Assembly (NCBI RefSeq): GCF_002288185.1
Contig: NZ_CP016776.1
Span: forward strand, 682,001 to 746,000
Reading direction: 5' to 3'
Length of the DNA: 64,000 nt
From: Candidatus Planktophila vernalis
GTDB taxonomy: Bacteria > Actinomycetota > Actinomycetes > Nanopelagicales > Nanopelagicaceae
Shown here piece after piece: positions 8,534 through 18,837 of this stretch. The notes below the pieces were generated by a model. The model was not told the origin of the DNA. It made no database searches and saw only the letters and a program-made list of their open reading frames with translations. The translations under genes were made by a program, and so were the position numbers. How positions within the stretch are numbered: position 1 is the stretch's first letter; each line of letters opens with the position of its first letter.

Positions 8534-8539
8534 CTCCCC

Positions 8540-9409
8540 ATGTGGGCTTTAGTGATCAACCCTGTTTCAGGTCAGGGAAGAGGAGCCACCGTCGGAACAT
8601 ATGTTGCAGGATGGCTTGCTCAAAGAAATATCCCATACACAATCGTTACCGGCAACTCATCGGTGGCACTCGATGATCACCTTGCATCCTTTGTTGAAAA
8701 GTTCCCTGACACCAATGGAGTGATTGCAGTAGGGGGAGATGGACTCCTTCACAACATTTTGCAACGTCTAGTTCCAGCTCAAATTCCACTTGCAATGATT
8801 CCGGCGGGCACAGGAAATGACTTTGTTCGAACTTTGGCTTGGGATCTTGAATCCTTCGATGCCCAGTTAGAAGCGATTACTACGCGGCCTCCAGCATCAG
8901 TGGACTTGGGCTTAGTCGATGGAGAATGGTTCGCTGCAATCCTCTCGACAGGTTTTGATTCTTTGGTGAACGAAAAGGCAAACACCATGAGTTGGCCTAA
9001 AGGACCAATGAAGTACAACGCGGCAATTGCTATTGAACTTCCACGATTTAGACCACGCCACTATGAGATCACCCTTGATGAGAGAACAATCTCAACCGAG
9101 GCCATGCTGATCGCAGTCTCAAATGGTCGCTCCTATGGTGGCGGAATGTTGGTTTGCCCAGAGGCAGATGTTGCAGACGGACTATTTGATGTAATGGTTT
9201 TGCACCCTGTATCAAAGTTGGAGTTCATAAAGGTGTTCCCGCGAGTTTTCAAAGGAACACACATTACTCATCCAGCAGTTGAAATTGTTCGAAGTAAAAG
9301 GGTGAGAATCACATCTGATGCTGTGGCATATGCCGATGGCGAACGAATAGGTCAATTACCAGTAAATGCCGAGTGTGTCCCAAATGCGTTAATGACGTGG
9401 TTGCCATGA
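8540..9409 (+). CDS. Diacylglycerol/lipid kinase family protein
   Basis: This 289-residue protein has the DAGK catalytic domain: a phosphate-binding start VINPVSGQGRG (residues 4-14), the nucleotide loop GVIAVGGDGLLHNIL near 70-85 and AGTGNDFVRTL near 92-102. The second domain with VCPEADVADGLFDVMVLH and YADGER matches the YegS/DgkB family. It probably phosphorylates diacylglycerol or a related membrane lipid at the cytoplasmic face; the substrate is not determinable. Its stop overlaps the helY start (ATGA). In many actinobacteria a DAGK-like gene sits between tatC and helY, so position supports the call. Confidence 0.9.
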   Translation: MWALVINPVSGQGRGATVGTYVAGWLAQRNIPYTIVTGNSSVALDDHLASFVEKFPDTNGVIAVGGDGLLHNILQRLVPAQIPLAMIPAGTGNDFVRTLAWDLESFDAQLEAITTRPPASVDLGLVDGEWFAAILSTGFDSLVNEKANTMSWPKGPMKYNAAIAIELPRFRPRHYEITLDERTISTEAMLIAVSNGRSYGGGMLVCPEADVADGLFDVMVLHPVSKLEFIKVFPRVFKGTHITHPAVEIVRSKRVRITSDAVAYADGERIGQLPVNAECVPNALMTWLP

Positions 9410-11781
9410 CAACTCCAGCAGAGAAATTCGCAGCCGCAAAAGTCCGCAATCAGTACAAAGAGACTACGGCTTTTGTCCAAAGTTTTGATTTTGAGTTTGA
9501 TCCCTTTCAAGTTGCTGCTTGTCACGCGGTAGAGGAGGGCAGTGGTGTCTTAGTAGCTGCACCAACTGGTGCTGGAAAGACTGTGGTTGGAGAATTTGCA
9601 GCGCACTTAGCTCTCAAACTTGGGAAGAAGTGTTTCTACACCACACCGATTAAGGCGCTTTCTAATCAGAAATATTCAGAGTTTGTAGCAATGTTTGGTG
9701 AAGATCGAGTAGGTCTGCTAACTGGAGACACCAGCATTAATGGTGAAGCCGATGTGTTAGTGATGACGACCGAGGTTTTACGCAACATGCTCTATGCCGG
9801 TTCAAATACCCTTACCAACTTGGGTTATGTGGTCATGGATGAAGTGCACTACTTGGCAGATAAGTTTAGAGGCGCAGTCTGGGAAGAAGTACTGATCCAT
9901 CTGATGGAGAGTGTGCAGGTTATTTCGCTTTCAGCAACGGTTTCTAACGCGGAAGAGTTTGGTGAGTGGCTCGGTGAAGTACGGGGCAATACACAAGTCA
10001 TTGTGAGTGAAATCCGACCTATTCCGCTATATCAACATGTGCTAATCGGCAATCGATTGTTGGATCTTTTTGATAAACCAGGACAGATTAATCCTGAAAT
10101 TCTCCAACGCGAGAGAGAAGCAGTGCGCAAAGCTGCCATTAGTAGACACCGACGAGGCCGCTTTAACGAGGCTCAAGATCGATTGTCTCGAGCCGACATC
10201 ATCGAAAAACTAGCCAATCAAAACTTGCTTCCGGCAATCACTTTTATCTTCTCGAGAATTGGTTGCGACGCAGCGGTCAAGCAATGTCTGCACGCGGGTC
10301 TGCGTCTAACCTCAACTGCTGAGCGTGAAGAGATTCGTGCTACAGCTCTGAAGTACACCCAAAATATTGCCGAAGAAGATTTGGTGGTCTTGGGCTTTGA
10401 CGAGTGGCTGAGCGCATTAGAACGTGGAATTGCCGCCCACCATGCTGGATTGTTACCGAGTTTTAAATCAGCAGTCGAGGAGCTATTTCAAAAAGGGTTG
10501 ATCAAGGCTGTTTTCGCAACTGAAACACTTGCACTAGGCATCAACATGCCAGCCAGAACTGTTGTTCTAGAGAAGTTGATTAAATACAACGGTGAGTCAC
10601 ATGTGCCAATCACACCAGGGGAGTACACACAGTTAACTGGACGAGCTGGCCGACGCGGCATTGATATTGAAGGCAACGCAGTCATTCAATGGTCTCCAAC
10701 TGTTGATTCGGCTTCAGCTGCTGGTCTGGCATCTACACGTACATATCCACTGCGTTCATCTTTTGCCCCCACCTACAACATGTCAATCAATCTCATTGCA
10801 AGATTCGGTCGCGAACGCGCACGTCGTTCCCTCGAGTCATCATTTGCACAGTTCCAAGCAGATCGCGCTGTTGTTGGTTTATCGCGACAGATTGCTAAGA
10901 ATGAAGCGGCAATTGAAGAACTACTCTCACAAGCGGTCTGTCACCTGGGGGATTTTCTGGAGTATGCGGGCATTCGCCGTGAAATTAAGGAAGTTGAAAC
11001 TCTTCTTTCAAAGCGTGATCACAAGAAAACTTTTGATAATAGACAACGCGCACGTCTTGAAGGAGATCTAACGGATCTACGTAAGGGCCTTAGAAATCAC
11101 AGCTGCCATTCGTGCGCCCAGCGAGAAGATCATTCACGTTTTGCCGAAAAAGCGGGTCGCCTTAACCGTGAGAATGATGGTCTTCGCACTCGCGTGCAAA
11201 GTCGCACACACGTTATTGCAAAAACTTTTGATCAAATTTGCCAGGTTCTGACTCATCTTGGTTACATCGAAGGGGAAAAACCAACTTCGCAAGGCAAGAT
11301 TCTTACCAAAATTTATGCAGAATCAGATCTTCTCTTGACCGAGGCAATCCGTCGAGGAATTCTCGATGAACTAAATGCCCCAGAGCTGCTATCAGTTGTG
11401 TCAACGATGATTTTTGAATCTCGCAACGCCGACAATGTTGCTCCTAAGATGCCAAGTCCGCGAGTTTCGAGCGCACTTGCCGATGTGATATCCATCTGGG
11501 CAGAGTTAGAAGAACTTGAAACCGAGTATGGAGTCAAGACACAGCGCCAACCAGATGCTGGTTTCTGCTGGGTTTCATACCGTTGGGCCAATGGAAATTC
11601 GTTACAAAACGTTCTCAAAGGCACGGATATGTCTGTGGGAGATTTTGTCCGAAGTACGAAGCAACTTTCTGATCTGCTCAATCAAATCGCTGCTGCAAGT
11701 GAAAAGCTTCGGCCAGTATGCAAAGATGCTGTTAAGCGCATCGACAGGGGAGTGGTTGCATTCCTTATGGGAGATCTATGA
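9406..11781 (+). CDS. helY: DEAD/DEAH-box RNA helicase, Ski2/Mtr4-like (HelY family)
   Basis: This superfamily 2 helicase of 791 residues starts at the ATG at 9406, which shares ATGA with the upstream stop; an in-frame ATG at 9373 is less likely. It shows Walker A APTGAGKT (residues 52-59), motif Ia TTPIKALSNQK, motif II MDEVH near 145, motif III SLSATV, and motif VI QLTGRAGRRG near 420. A cysteine pair (HSCHSC) precedes the C-terminal DSHCT-type helical region. The family unwinds RNA in decay or processing. Actinobacterial HelY proteins are often about 900 residues, so this one is somewhat trimmed. Confidence 0.93.
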   Translation: MTTPAEKFAAAKVRNQYKETTAFVQSFDFEFDPFQVAACHAVEEGSGVLVAAPTGAGKTVVGEFAAHLALKLGKKCFYTTPIKALSNQKYSEFVAMFGEDRVGLLTGDTSINGEADVLVMTTEVLRNMLYAGSNTLTNLGYVVMDEVHYLADKFRGAVWEEVLIHLMESVQVISLSATVSNAEEFGEWLGEVRGNTQVIVSEIRPIPLYQHVLIGNRLLDLFDKPGQINPEILQREREAVRKAAISRHRRGRFNEAQDRLSRADIIEKLANQNLLPAITFIFSRIGCDAAVKQCLHAGLRLTSTAEREEIRATALKYTQNIAEEDLVVLGFDEWLSALERGIAAHHAGLLPSFKSAVEELFQKGLIKAVFATETLALGINMPARTVVLEKLIKYNGESHVPITPGEYTQLTGRAGRRGIDIEGNAVIQWSPTVDSASAAGLASTRTYPLRSSFAPTYNMSINLIARFGRERARRSLESSFAQFQADRAVVGLSRQIAKNEAAIEELLSQAVCHLGDFLEYAGIRREIKEVETLLSKRDHKKTFDNRQRARLEGDLTDLRKGLRNHSCHSCAQREDHSRFAEKAGRLNRENDGLRTRVQSRTHVIAKTFDQICQVLTHLGYIEGEKPTSQGKILTKIYAESDLLLTEAIRRGILDELNAPELLSVVSTMIFESRNADNVAPKMPSPRVSSALADVISIWAELEELETEYGVKTQRQPDAGFCWVSYRWANGNSLQNVLKGTDMSVGDFVRSTKQLSDLLNQIAAASEKLRPVCKDAVKRIDRGVVAFLMGDL

Positions 11782-12680
11782 CATTAATGCTTCTAGATAG
11801 CGCATCCCTTTGGTATCGCGCTTATTACGGAATGCCGGACACATTAACCGGACCTGATGGAACTCCTGTTAACGCTATTCGTGGCTACATCGACATGACT
11901 TCACGTTTGTTATCAGTCTATAAACCCAATCGCTTGGTTGCTTGTCTTGATGGAGATTGGCGTCCTAGTTGGAGAGTGGAACTTTTCCCAGATTACAAAG
12001 CAAATCGTTTAGAAGAAGAGGGCGATGAGGAGGAAGAGCCTGAAACTCTCACGCCGCAAATTCCTATTCTCTTGGACTTGTTAGACCTCTTTGGCATACC
12101 TGTTGTGGGCGTTGATGACTATGAAGCAGATGATGTGATGGCAACGTATGCTGAAACTGAAAAGGGTCCAATTCGAATTGTTACTGGCGATAGAGATCTG
12201 TTTCAGATGGTGGATGATAAGCGCGATATTAAGGTTGTGTATTTAGCAAAGGGTATTTCGCAACACGATTTAGTTGATTACGCCTACGTTGCAAATAAGT
12301 ATGCGATTCCGGGGGACCGCTATGCATTATTTGCGATGTTTCGTGGTGATCCATCCGATGGCTTGCCAGGCGTAAAAGGTATTGGCGAAAAAGGCGCTGC
12401 GCTTATTGCCAACAATTTTGCAACAGTTGATGAAGCCCTTGCCGGTGCACACGCTGCCCATGAATTATTGCCTCCCGCACTAGCTAAAAAGATTATCGCT
12501 GGCTCGGACTATTTGAAGATAGCTCCAACAGTTGTTCAGGTTGCTCGCAATGCACCACTTCCACAGGTTGATCTAGCTATGCCTAAAGCTCCCAAAGATC
12601 TATCAGAGATTTATCAATTCAAGGAACGCTATGGATTAGGTGCCAGCGTTGATCGTTTGATCAGTGCATTAGGTTGGTAA
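11778..12680 (+). CDS. Stand-alone 5'-3' exonuclease (Pol I N-terminal-domain type)
   Basis: This 300-residue flap-endonuclease-like nuclease corresponds to the N-terminal third of DNA polymerase I without the polymerase. Metal-binding acidic residues are visible in MLLDSASLWYR, VACLDGDW, YEADDVMATYA and VTGDRDLFQMV. The helix-hairpin-helix GDPSDGLPGVKGIGEKGA lies near residue 193. A glutamate-rich insert (EEEGDEEEEPE) follows the DYKANR helix. It probably removes RNA primers or 5' flaps. The start overlaps helY by four bases, and its own stop overlaps lnt. Confidence 0.9.
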   Translation: MTLMLLDSASLWYRAYYGMPDTLTGPDGTPVNAIRGYIDMTSRLLSVYKPNRLVACLDGDWRPSWRVELFPDYKANRLEEEGDEEEEPETLTPQIPILLDLLDLFGIPVVGVDDYEADDVMATYAETEKGPIRIVTGDRDLFQMVDDKRDIKVVYLAKGISQHDLVDYAYVANKYAIPGDRYALFAMFRGDPSDGLPGVKGIGEKGAALIANNFATVDEALAGAHAAHELLPPALAKKIIAGSDYLKIAPTVVQVARNAPLPQVDLAMPKAPKDLSEIYQFKERYGLGASVDRLISALGW

Positions 12681-14044
12681 ATCTACTTTTATCAGCTTTG
12701 AGCGGGCTAGTTCTTAGCGCTGCTTTCGAACCAATATCCCTGTGGTGGGTTGCACCAATTGCACTTGCCTTAGAAATGTTTGCACTTTCTCGAAGTGAGC
12801 GGACATATCCCAGCGTTCTAGCTTTTGCACTTACCTTTAATCTTGTTTTACTGCACTGGACAAGTACATATGTGGGATCTGTGCCGTGGATAATTCTTGC
12901 TTCTGGATTAAGTCTTTTCTACCTGCCGTTAGTAGCGGTAAAACGTCTTGGGATCGCTTTTTTCCCTTTGATATTTATCGTCTTGGAAGAGATTCGTAAC
13001 AGATTTCCTTTTCAAGGTTTCGGCTGGGCCAGGATTGCATACTCACAGGCCGATGCTCCCTATGCCAAGATCGCAGCACACGGGGGAGCGGTTGCCCTTT
13101 CCGCAATTACGGTGCTCATTGGACTTGTTCTCTTCTATTTATTTCAAAAACAATTTCGAATTCTCATCCTTTTGCCATTACTTATTGTTTTAGTTCCAAT
13201 AAATGTTCAAATGAATGAAACAACACAAGCGCTAATGATTCAAGGTAATGTGCCAAAATTAGGGTTGGATTTTAATTCTAGAGCAAAAGAAGTTTTCTTC
13301 AATCACGTGAAAGAAACAGATATTGCGTTAAAGAATAGGAAAGTTGACTTTATTCTCTGGCCCGAAAACTCAGTAGATGTAGATCCATTCCGAAATCCGG
13401 AAGTTTTCGAAGCACTCAATAGCTACAAAGTTCCATTGATTGTTGGAGCTATTGTTGGAAGAGATAATGAAACTCTGAATACGTCAATATTATGGACAAA
13501 AGAGTCACAAAATGTCTACATAAAGCAACACCTCACACCATTTGGTGAATACATTCCATTGCGATCCCTAGCTTCAAAAATCTCGCCATTTGTTGATGAT
13601 GTTCGAGATTTCACACCAGGAAATGAGTCGACAATATTTACCGTAGATAAGGCAAAGATTGCGCCAGTTATCTGTTATGAGTTACTTGATGACCAAATCC
13701 TTGAAAAGGCAGCAAAATCATCAAATCTTCTTGCCGTACAAACCAACAGTGCAACATTTGGGGATTCTGCTCAAAGTGCACAGCAGCTACAGATCACTCG
13801 TATTAGAGCGATAGAACATTCACGAAATATTCTTTCGGTGTCGACTACAGGTTTCTCAGCCGTTATTGATTACAACGGAAAAGTTCTGCAAAAGAGCGAC
13901 ATGGGAACTGCGCAACATCTCTATGCCGAAATAGGACTGATTTCCAGCACATCGCCAAGAGATAGATATGGGGATTGGGCCTTAGTAATGACGCTGATCT
14001 GGCTGCTGATAGTCACCCGTCGAGCGTATATATACCGCCGATAA
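12674..14044 (+). CDS. lnt: Apolipoprotein N-acyltransferase
   Basis: Lnt transfers the third acyl chain to the N-terminal cysteine of lipoproteins. The 456-residue protein has about six N-terminal membrane helices, a nitrilase-like periplasmic domain and a final C-terminal helix. The catalytic triad can be placed: Glu in ILWPENSVD (near 235), Lys in YIKQHLTPFGEYIP (near 290) and Cys in APVICYELL (near 335). The start is TTG at 12674, overlapping the exonuclease stop by seven bases. It is shorter than the roughly 510 residues common in the family. There is no fused Ppm1 synthase domain, unlike in mycobacteria. Confidence 0.9.
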   Translation: MVNLLLSALSGLVLSAAFEPISLWWVAPIALALEMFALSRSERTYPSVLAFALTFNLVLLHWTSTYVGSVPWIILASGLSLFYLPLVAVKRLGIAFFPLIFIVLEEIRNRFPFQGFGWARIAYSQADAPYAKIAAHGGAVALSAITVLIGLVLFYLFQKQFRILILLPLLIVLVPINVQMNETTQALMIQGNVPKLGLDFNSRAKEVFFNHVKETDIALKNRKVDFILWPENSVDVDPFRNPEVFEALNSYKVPLIVGAIVGRDNETLNTSILWTKESQNVYIKQHLTPFGEYIPLRSLASKISPFVDDVRDFTPGNESTIFTVDKAKIAPVICYELLDDQILEKAAKSSNLLAVQTNSATFGDSAQSAQQLQITRIRAIEHSRNILSVSTTGFSAVIDYNGKVLQKSDMGTAQHLYAEIGLISSTSPRDRYGDWALVMTLIWLLIVTRRAYIYRR

Positions 14045-14045
14045 G

Positions 14046-14058
14046 TTACATTATGTAA
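14046..14058. repeat. 13-base palindrome between convergent lnt and gcvP
   Basis: TTACAT-T-ATGTAA is a perfect inverted repeat filling nearly all of the 16-base gap between the convergent stops. It lacks a G+C-rich stem and a T-tract, so it is a weak terminator candidate at best; it could be a protein-binding site. Confidence 0.4.
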
Positions 14059-14060
14059 AG

Positions 14061-16943
14061 TCAGGCGAACTCAGATATGGGTGGACAGGAGCAAATCAGG
14101 TTCCTATCCCCGTGTGCTCCATCGATACGGCCCACCGTTGGCCAGTACTTGCCCTGCATTCCGATGATTTCACCGCTCACAAGACCATTTCGCACCGAGG
14201 GTGTTCCGCCCACTTCACGTGAGTAAGAGCCCTCCCAATTAGCTGCCAGAACACTTTCAATGGTGTGTGGTGCATGGCGAAGAGCTGACTCCTCCACCGA
14301 AATCTTGCCATCCATGATTTCCTGAATTTCTCCGTGAATGGCAGTCATTGCGGCAATAAAGCGATCAATCTCAGCGATGTCTTCACTTTCAGTGGGTTCA
14401 ATCATGAATGTTCCAGCAACCGGAAAACTCATAGTTGGTGCATGGAAGCCATAGTCCATTAATCGCTTTGCGATGTCATCGACGCTCACTCCACTTACCT
14501 TGGTGATTTCACGCAAATCCAAAATGCACTCATGACCAACGCGTCCATGTTCTCCCGTGTAGAGAACTGGGAACATTGGATTTAACTTCGCCGCCATGTA
14601 ATTTGCAGACAAGATTGCTACAGATGTTGCAAGTGTGAGGCCTTCCCCACCCATCATACGAATATATGCCCAAGAAATCGGCAGAATACTTGCAGAACCA
14701 AATGGCGCAGCACTAATTGGCCCGGGACCAGTTGCAGGTCCTGCTAACTCATCTAATGGATGATTAGGTAGAAATGGCGCTAAATGTGATCGACAGATAA
14801 CTGGACCAACTCCTGGTCCCCCACCACCATGTGGAATACAAAATGTTTTATGCAAATTCAAATGAGAAACATCTGCACCGAATTTTCCTGGTTGCGCTAA
14901 ACCAACTAGCGCATTCAAATTAGCTCCATCAACATAAACCTGTCCACCAGCATCATGAACCAGACCACACAGATCAGTAATAGCTGACTCAAAAACACCG
15001 TGGGTCGATGGGTATGTGACCATCATGGCCGCTAATGAGGCCGAATATTGAGCTATTTTTGCCTTCAAATCATCAATACTGACATTTCCATGATCATCAC
15101 ACTCAATCACCACAACCTGCATCCCAGCCATAACCGCACTTGCTGCATTAGTTCCGTGGGCAGAGGATGGAATCAAACAAATAGTGCGGCCCTGATCACC
15201 ACGCGAATCGTGATAGTTGCGAATAGCCAAAAGTCCTGCGAACTCCCCTTGACTTCCAGCGTTTGGTTGCAGGGAAACTGCGTCATAACCAGTGATCTTT
15301 ATAAGCCAATCAGAGAGTTGCTCAATTAGTTCGCGAGAGCCCGCATTCTGCTTTGCTGGTGCAAATGGATGAAGTGATGAGTACTCTGGCCAGGTAACTG
15401 CTTCCATCTCAGTTGTGGCATTGAGTTTCATCGTGCAGGAACCCAGCGGAATCATTGTGCGATCTAGGGCTAAATCGCGATCAGAGAGTGTGCGCAGATA
15501 GCGCAGCATCGATGTTTCAGAGCGCATGGTATTAAAGATTGGGTGACGAAGATAAGTTGATGAGCGAACAGCTGAATCTGGAATCGATTTGCCGGTAGCC
15601 CCTACTGCCCCACCACCGAAGATCTCACATAAGTCTTTGAGTATCTTTGCATCCGTAGTTTCATCCAGTGAAACACCCACATGCGTTGCATCAATCCTCT
15701 TAAGGTTAATCTTCTTGGAATCTGCTCTCTTGTGAAGTTCTGGTGCATCCTTCACTTCAATTACTAATGTGTCGAAATAATTTGAGTGAACAACTCTGTG
15801 ACCAGAAGCAGTTACAGAACTAGCGAGTTCTTGTGTTTGTCGATTAACTCTGGAGGCAATAGTTTTCAAACCGGCTGGTCCATGCCACATTGCATAGAAG
15901 GCACTCATTACAGCCAGCAGAACTTGAGCAGTGCAGATATTGCTTGTGGCTTTATCGCGGCGAATATGTTGCTCACGTGTTTGCAAAGCTAGGCGAAATG
16001 CTGGGTTGCCATGGGCATCAACGCTTTGACCAATCAAACGTCCAGGTAGTGAGCGTTCTAGACCTTCGCGCACTGACATGAAGCCAGCATGTGGTCCACC
16101 AAAGCCCATTGGAACTCCAAAGCGCTGGGCGGAGCCAACTGCAATATCTGCGCCCCACTCCCCTGGTGCTTTTAAGAGTGTGAGTGCGAGTAGATCTGTT
16201 GCGGCAATTAACAAAGCCTCTTTTGAATGTGCCCAAGTCGCAAGTGCACTGTAATCAATAATTTCACCACGAGTATTTGGATACTGAACAAGAACTCCAA
16301 AGACTTCGTTGTGTGAAGGATTCTTTGAAAGGTCAAGAACTTCAACTTTAATTCCCTGTGGTTTAGCACGAGTTTGAACCACTGCAATAGTTTGAGGATG
16401 CACATTGATATCAATCAAAAATACTGCATCATCGCTGCCCTTATAAACACGGCGGGCTAAGGTCATAGCCTCTGCTGCAGCTGTGCCTTCATCTAGCATG
16501 GACGCGTTTGCAATTGATAACGCGGTTAAATCGCAGACCGCAGTTTGAAATGCAAAGAGCGCTTCCAGGCGACCTTGAGAAATCTCTGGTTGGTAGGGCG
16601 TGTAAGCGGTGTACCAGGCTGGGTTTTCTAAAACATTTCGTAGAATTACTGGCGGTGTAATAGTTCCGTAATAACCGGTTCCAATCACATTGCGATAAAC
16701 ATCATTTTTATCTGCCAGTGCTCGTAGCTCTGCGATGACATCTACTTCATTGAGCGCCCTCGGTAATGCTTCACTTAACCGTTTTGTCATTGCAATATTT
16801 TGAGGAACAACATCTGCAATAAAATCTGCCATGGAGGAATAACCAAGTTCCATCAACATGGTTTGTGCTTGATCCTCTGAAGGACCGATGTGTCGACGTG
16901 AAAAAGCGTCGTAATCAACCATGGACGAGAATCCCCTACTCAT
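14061..16943 (-). CDS. gcvP: Glycine dehydrogenase (decarboxylating), P-protein
   Basis: The P-protein decarboxylates glycine with pyridoxal phosphate and passes the aminomethyl group to the lipoyl arm of GcvH. The 960-residue length matches the fused alpha-beta form. The N-terminus [10 protein letters not shown] is characteristic, [13 protein letters not shown] is the conserved segment of the second half, and the PLP lysine lies in [17 protein letters not shown] near residue 705. Two starts are possible: ATG at 16943 or ATG at 16922, each with a weak purine-rich stretch upstream. The gene is convergent with lnt and lies 45 bases after the MerR gene. gcvH lies four genes upstream; gcvT is not in the window. 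Confidence 0.96.
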   Translation of the reverse strand: MSRGFSSMVDYDAFSRRHIGPSEDQAQTMLMELGYSSMADFIADVVPQNIAMTKRLSEALPRALNEVDVIAELRALADKNDVYRNVIGTGYYGTITPPVILRNVLENPAWYTAYTPYQPEISQGRLEALFAFQTAVCDLTALSIANASMLDEGTAAAEAMTLARRVYKGSDDAVFLIDINVHPQTIAVVQTRAKPQGIKVEVLDLSKNPSHNEVFGVLVQYPNTRGEIIDYSALATWAHSKEALLIAATDLLALTLLKAPGEWGADIAVGSAQRFGVPMGFGGPHAGFMSVREGLERSLPGRLIGQSVDAHGNPAFRLALQTREQHIRRDKATSNICTAQVLLAVMSAFYAMWHGPAGLKTIASRVNRQTQELASSVTASGHRVVHSNYFDTLVIEVKDAPELHKRADSKKINLKRIDATHVGVSLDETTDAKILKDLCEIFGGGAVGATGKSIPDSAVRSSTYLRHPIFNTMRSETSMLRYLRTLSDRDLALDRTMIPLGSCTMKLNATTEMEAVTWPEYSSLHPFAPAKQNAGSRELIEQLSDWLIKITGYDAVSLQPNAGSQGEFAGLLAIRNYHDSRGDQGRTICLIPSSAHGTNAASAVMAGMQVVVIECDDHGNVSIDDLKAKIAQYSASLAAMMVTYPSTHGVFESAITDLCGLVHDAGGQVYVDGANLNALVGLAQPGKFGADVSHLNLHKTFCIPHGGGGPGVGPVICRSHLAPFLPNHPLDELAGPATGPGPISAAPFGSASILPISWAYIRMMGGEGLTLATSVAILSANYMAAKLNPMFPVLYTGEHGRVGHECILDLREITKVSGVSVDDIAKRLMDYGFHAPTMSFPVAGTFMIEPTESEDIAEIDRFIAAMTAIHGEIQEIMDGKISVEESALRHAPHTIESVLAANWEGSYSREVGGTPSVRNGLVSGEIIGMQGKYWPTVGRIDGAHGDRNLICSCPPISEFA

Positions 16944-16988
16944 GCAAGCAGGCCTTAAATGGCCCGTATGAGTTAAGAATATGTCTTT

Positions 16989-17489
16989 TTAAGCGCCTTT
17001 GCTCTTTCGACGTAGTGAAAGTTCATCGTTAGATTCAACACCCACGCTTTGACCACTGATCTCACCTTGCAATAATGAGAGAGAACCCTCAACCTCGTGC
17101 CAGACTTTTCCAACAGCGATACCGAAGACTCCTTGGCCACCTGCCAGCAAGTCGATGATCTCATCGGGGCTAGCGCATTCATAGATAGATGCACCATCAC
17201 TCATTAACGTCATGCTCTCAAGCTCTGTCACTCCCCTGCTGCGCAGGTGATCAACGGCTGTGCGAATATTCTGAAGTGATACGCCAGCATCTAAAAGGCG
17301 CTTAACAATTTTTAAAACAAGAATGTCTCTAAACCCATACAGGCGTTGCGTTCCTGAGCCACTTGCAGTTCTAATGCTTGGCTCAACTAAACCTGTCCGT
17401 GCCCAATAATCTAACTGGCGGTATGTAATACCGGCCGCAGAGCATGCTGTAGCGCCACGGTAGCCAATTTCTAGTTCCTGGGAAGTCAC
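16989..17489 (-). CDS. MerR-family transcriptional regulator
   Basis: This 166-residue protein has a MerR winged-helix domain at residues 12-80 (ITYRQLDYWARTGLVEPSI, then RLYGFRDILVLKIVKRLLDAGVSLQNIR). A variable C-terminal region lacks the cysteine pairs of metal sensors. The start is GTG at 17489. It corresponds in position to the mycobacterial MerR gene downstream of the bifunctional nuclease (the Rv1830 position). Two palindromes and a good promoter lie just upstream, so autoregulation is plausible. gcvP may be read through from it. Confidence 0.88.
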   Translation of the reverse strand: MTSQELEIGYRGATACSAAGITYRQLDYWARTGLVEPSIRTASGSGTQRLYGFRDILVLKIVKRLLDAGVSLQNIRTAVDHLRSRGVTELESMTLMSDGASIYECASPDEIIDLLAGGQGVFGIAVGKVWHEVEGSLSLLQGEISGQSVGVESNDELSLRRKSKGA

Positions 17490-17521
17490 GGGGAAACTCG
17501 TTTCTCTTGGGGAGTGATGTA

Positions 17522-17580
17522 AATCTAGGGCAGCAAGGCCCCACCTTCAATGACCGACACGGTCGAAACCTCTACTAGAG
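17522..17580 (-). promoter_or_regulatory. Promoter and two palindromic operator candidates upstream of the MerR gene
   Basis: On the minus strand TTGAAG (17545-17550) and TAGATT (17522-17527) are 17 bases apart, a good -35/-10 pair. Just upstream lie two perfect palindromes: GACCG-ACA-CGGTC (17552-17564) and CTCTA-C-TAGAG (17570-17580), read on the plus strand, with centres 17 bases apart. The 108-base gap from 17490 to 17597 holds no gene. Binding by the adjacent MerR protein is inferred. Confidence 0.5.
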
Positions 17581-17597
17581 ATTGAGGGTTTGAGCCT

Positions 17598-18092
17598 CTA
17601 CCCCGCAAAATCCTCGGGGTTGATCTGATCCAGGAACTCTCTAAAGCGCTCAACTTCCTGGTTCTCATCCCCTGGCGCACCCTCTGATGGGATCTCAATT
17701 CCAATCTCATCGAGTAGTTCAGAGCTAGCCAAGATGTTGGCCGAAGCTCGAAGGGCTAGAGCAATGGCATCTGAAGGCCTGGCCGAGATGGTGTGGGTAG
17801 TTTCAGAGCTATCTCTAACAATGAGGTTGGCATAGAAGACGCCTTCATCAATGTGGGTCACGTGAACTGCCGTCAACGTGGCATCGAGTTGCTCAACGAT
17901 GTTCTGGGTTAAATCGTGGGTCAGCGGTCTTGGTGGTTGAACCCCTTGTTGGGCAAAGGCGATAGCTGTGGCTTCAACAGCCCCTACCCAAATCGGCAGA
18001 AAACGTGAACCATCAATTTCTTTGAGTAAGACGATGGGCTGATTGGAAGGCATTTCGACTCTAACGCCGATGACCTCCATTGAAATCATCAT
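17598..18092 (-). CDS. Bifunctional nuclease family (DUF151) protein
   Basis: The product has 164 residues. The DUF151 core is visible in IVLLKEIDGSRFLPIWVGAVEATAIAFAQQG (residues 20-50) and ISARPSDAIALALRASANI (about 102-120), followed by an acidic tail. Some plant and bacterial members degrade RNA and DNA, but the activity of this one is unproven. It starts with tandem ATGs at 18092/18089, three bases after the ftsR stop; a later ATG at 18080 is an alternative. The gene order garA, ftsR, DUF151, merR matches mycobacteria and corynebacteria. Confidence 0.9.
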   Translation of the reverse strand: MMISMEVIGVRVEMPSNQPIVLLKEIDGSRFLPIWVGAVEATAIAFAQQGVQPPRPLTHDLTQNIVEQLDATLTAVHVTHIDEGVFYANLIVRDSSETTHTISARPSDAIALALRASANILASSELLDEIGIEIPSEGAPGDENQEVERFREFLDQINPEDFAG

Positions 18093-18095
18093 TGA

Positions 18096-18821
18096 TTATG
18101 AACGAAGGCGATGAAGCCCGCCGCGAACAAGTGCTGCATGCAGACGAATAGAAAGAGATGCGATCTCCTTTTGAACTTCTTCAGCACGGGCCTTTGAGTC
18201 GGCGCCCTTTTGGCGAGTCAGCGGAGTGATGACTTGTTCAATCAAACCGATTTCACGATCTGCTGCTGATTTGAACGAGCGCAAGTGACGGGCTTCAATT
18301 CCAAAACCGGCCATCTCTGTTACTGCCTTAGCAATTGCTAGAGCATCCCCGTCATAGTGACGACCACGAATAGTGATCAGGCCATAGCCCTCTAGTTCAA
18401 CGAGTTGATCCTCTTTCAAACCTGAGTTCTTCAATAGCTCATCACGAGACAAACGCATCTCTGATACTTCACCAAATGTGCTGGGTGCCATTTCGCCATC
18501 AATTGTTGCAAGGCCAAGAGTTGGTCGCGGTGCTGGAACTGAACCAGTTGCCGCTGGAACTAGGCCGCGATCGATTGCATCTAAATTATCTTTAATAACT
18601 TTAAGTGGCAGGTATTGATCGCGCTGGGCAAGTAATACATAACGCAGACGCTCTAGATCAGATGTTGTGAATTTGCGGTAACCCGATGGTGTTCGCTGCG
18701 GCTCAATCAAACCTTCAGATTCAAGGAAGCGAATCTTGGAGATTGTTATATCTGCAAAATCTGGGCGAAGTCTGTTTAGAACTTCACCAATGCTCAGATA
18801 CGCGCGAGCTGGAACTGCCAT
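18096..18821 (-). CDS. ftsR: MerR-family regulator, FtsR-like
   Basis: The product has 241 residues. An N-terminal MerR DNA-binding domain (YLSIGEVLNRLRPDFADITISKIRFLESEGLIEPQRTPSG, residues 8-47, then YRKFTTSDLERLRYVLLAQRD) is followed by a longer helical region with a second helix-turn-helix-like segment. In Corynebacterium the gene in this position (between odhI/garA and the DUF151 gene) encodes FtsR, an activator of ftsZ. Orthology is inferred from sequence type and position. A likely Shine-Dalgarno sequence, AGGGGAG, is seen just before the ATG. Confidence 0.85.
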   Translation of the reverse strand: MAVPARAYLSIGEVLNRLRPDFADITISKIRFLESEGLIEPQRTPSGYRKFTTSDLERLRYVLLAQRDQYLPLKVIKDNLDAIDRGLVPAATGSVPAPRPTLGLATIDGEMAPSTFGEVSEMRLSRDELLKNSGLKEDQLVELEGYGLITIRGRHYDGDALAIAKAVTEMAGFGIEARHLRSFKSAADREIGLIEQVITPLTRQKGADSKARAEEVQKEIASLSIRLHAALVRGGLHRLRS

Positions 18822-18837
18822 TGTAATTCTCCCCTAG

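Noticed and set aside
15048-16414. Antisense frames inside gcvP
   Set aside because: They are short and opposite a strongly conserved gene, and lack a start context.
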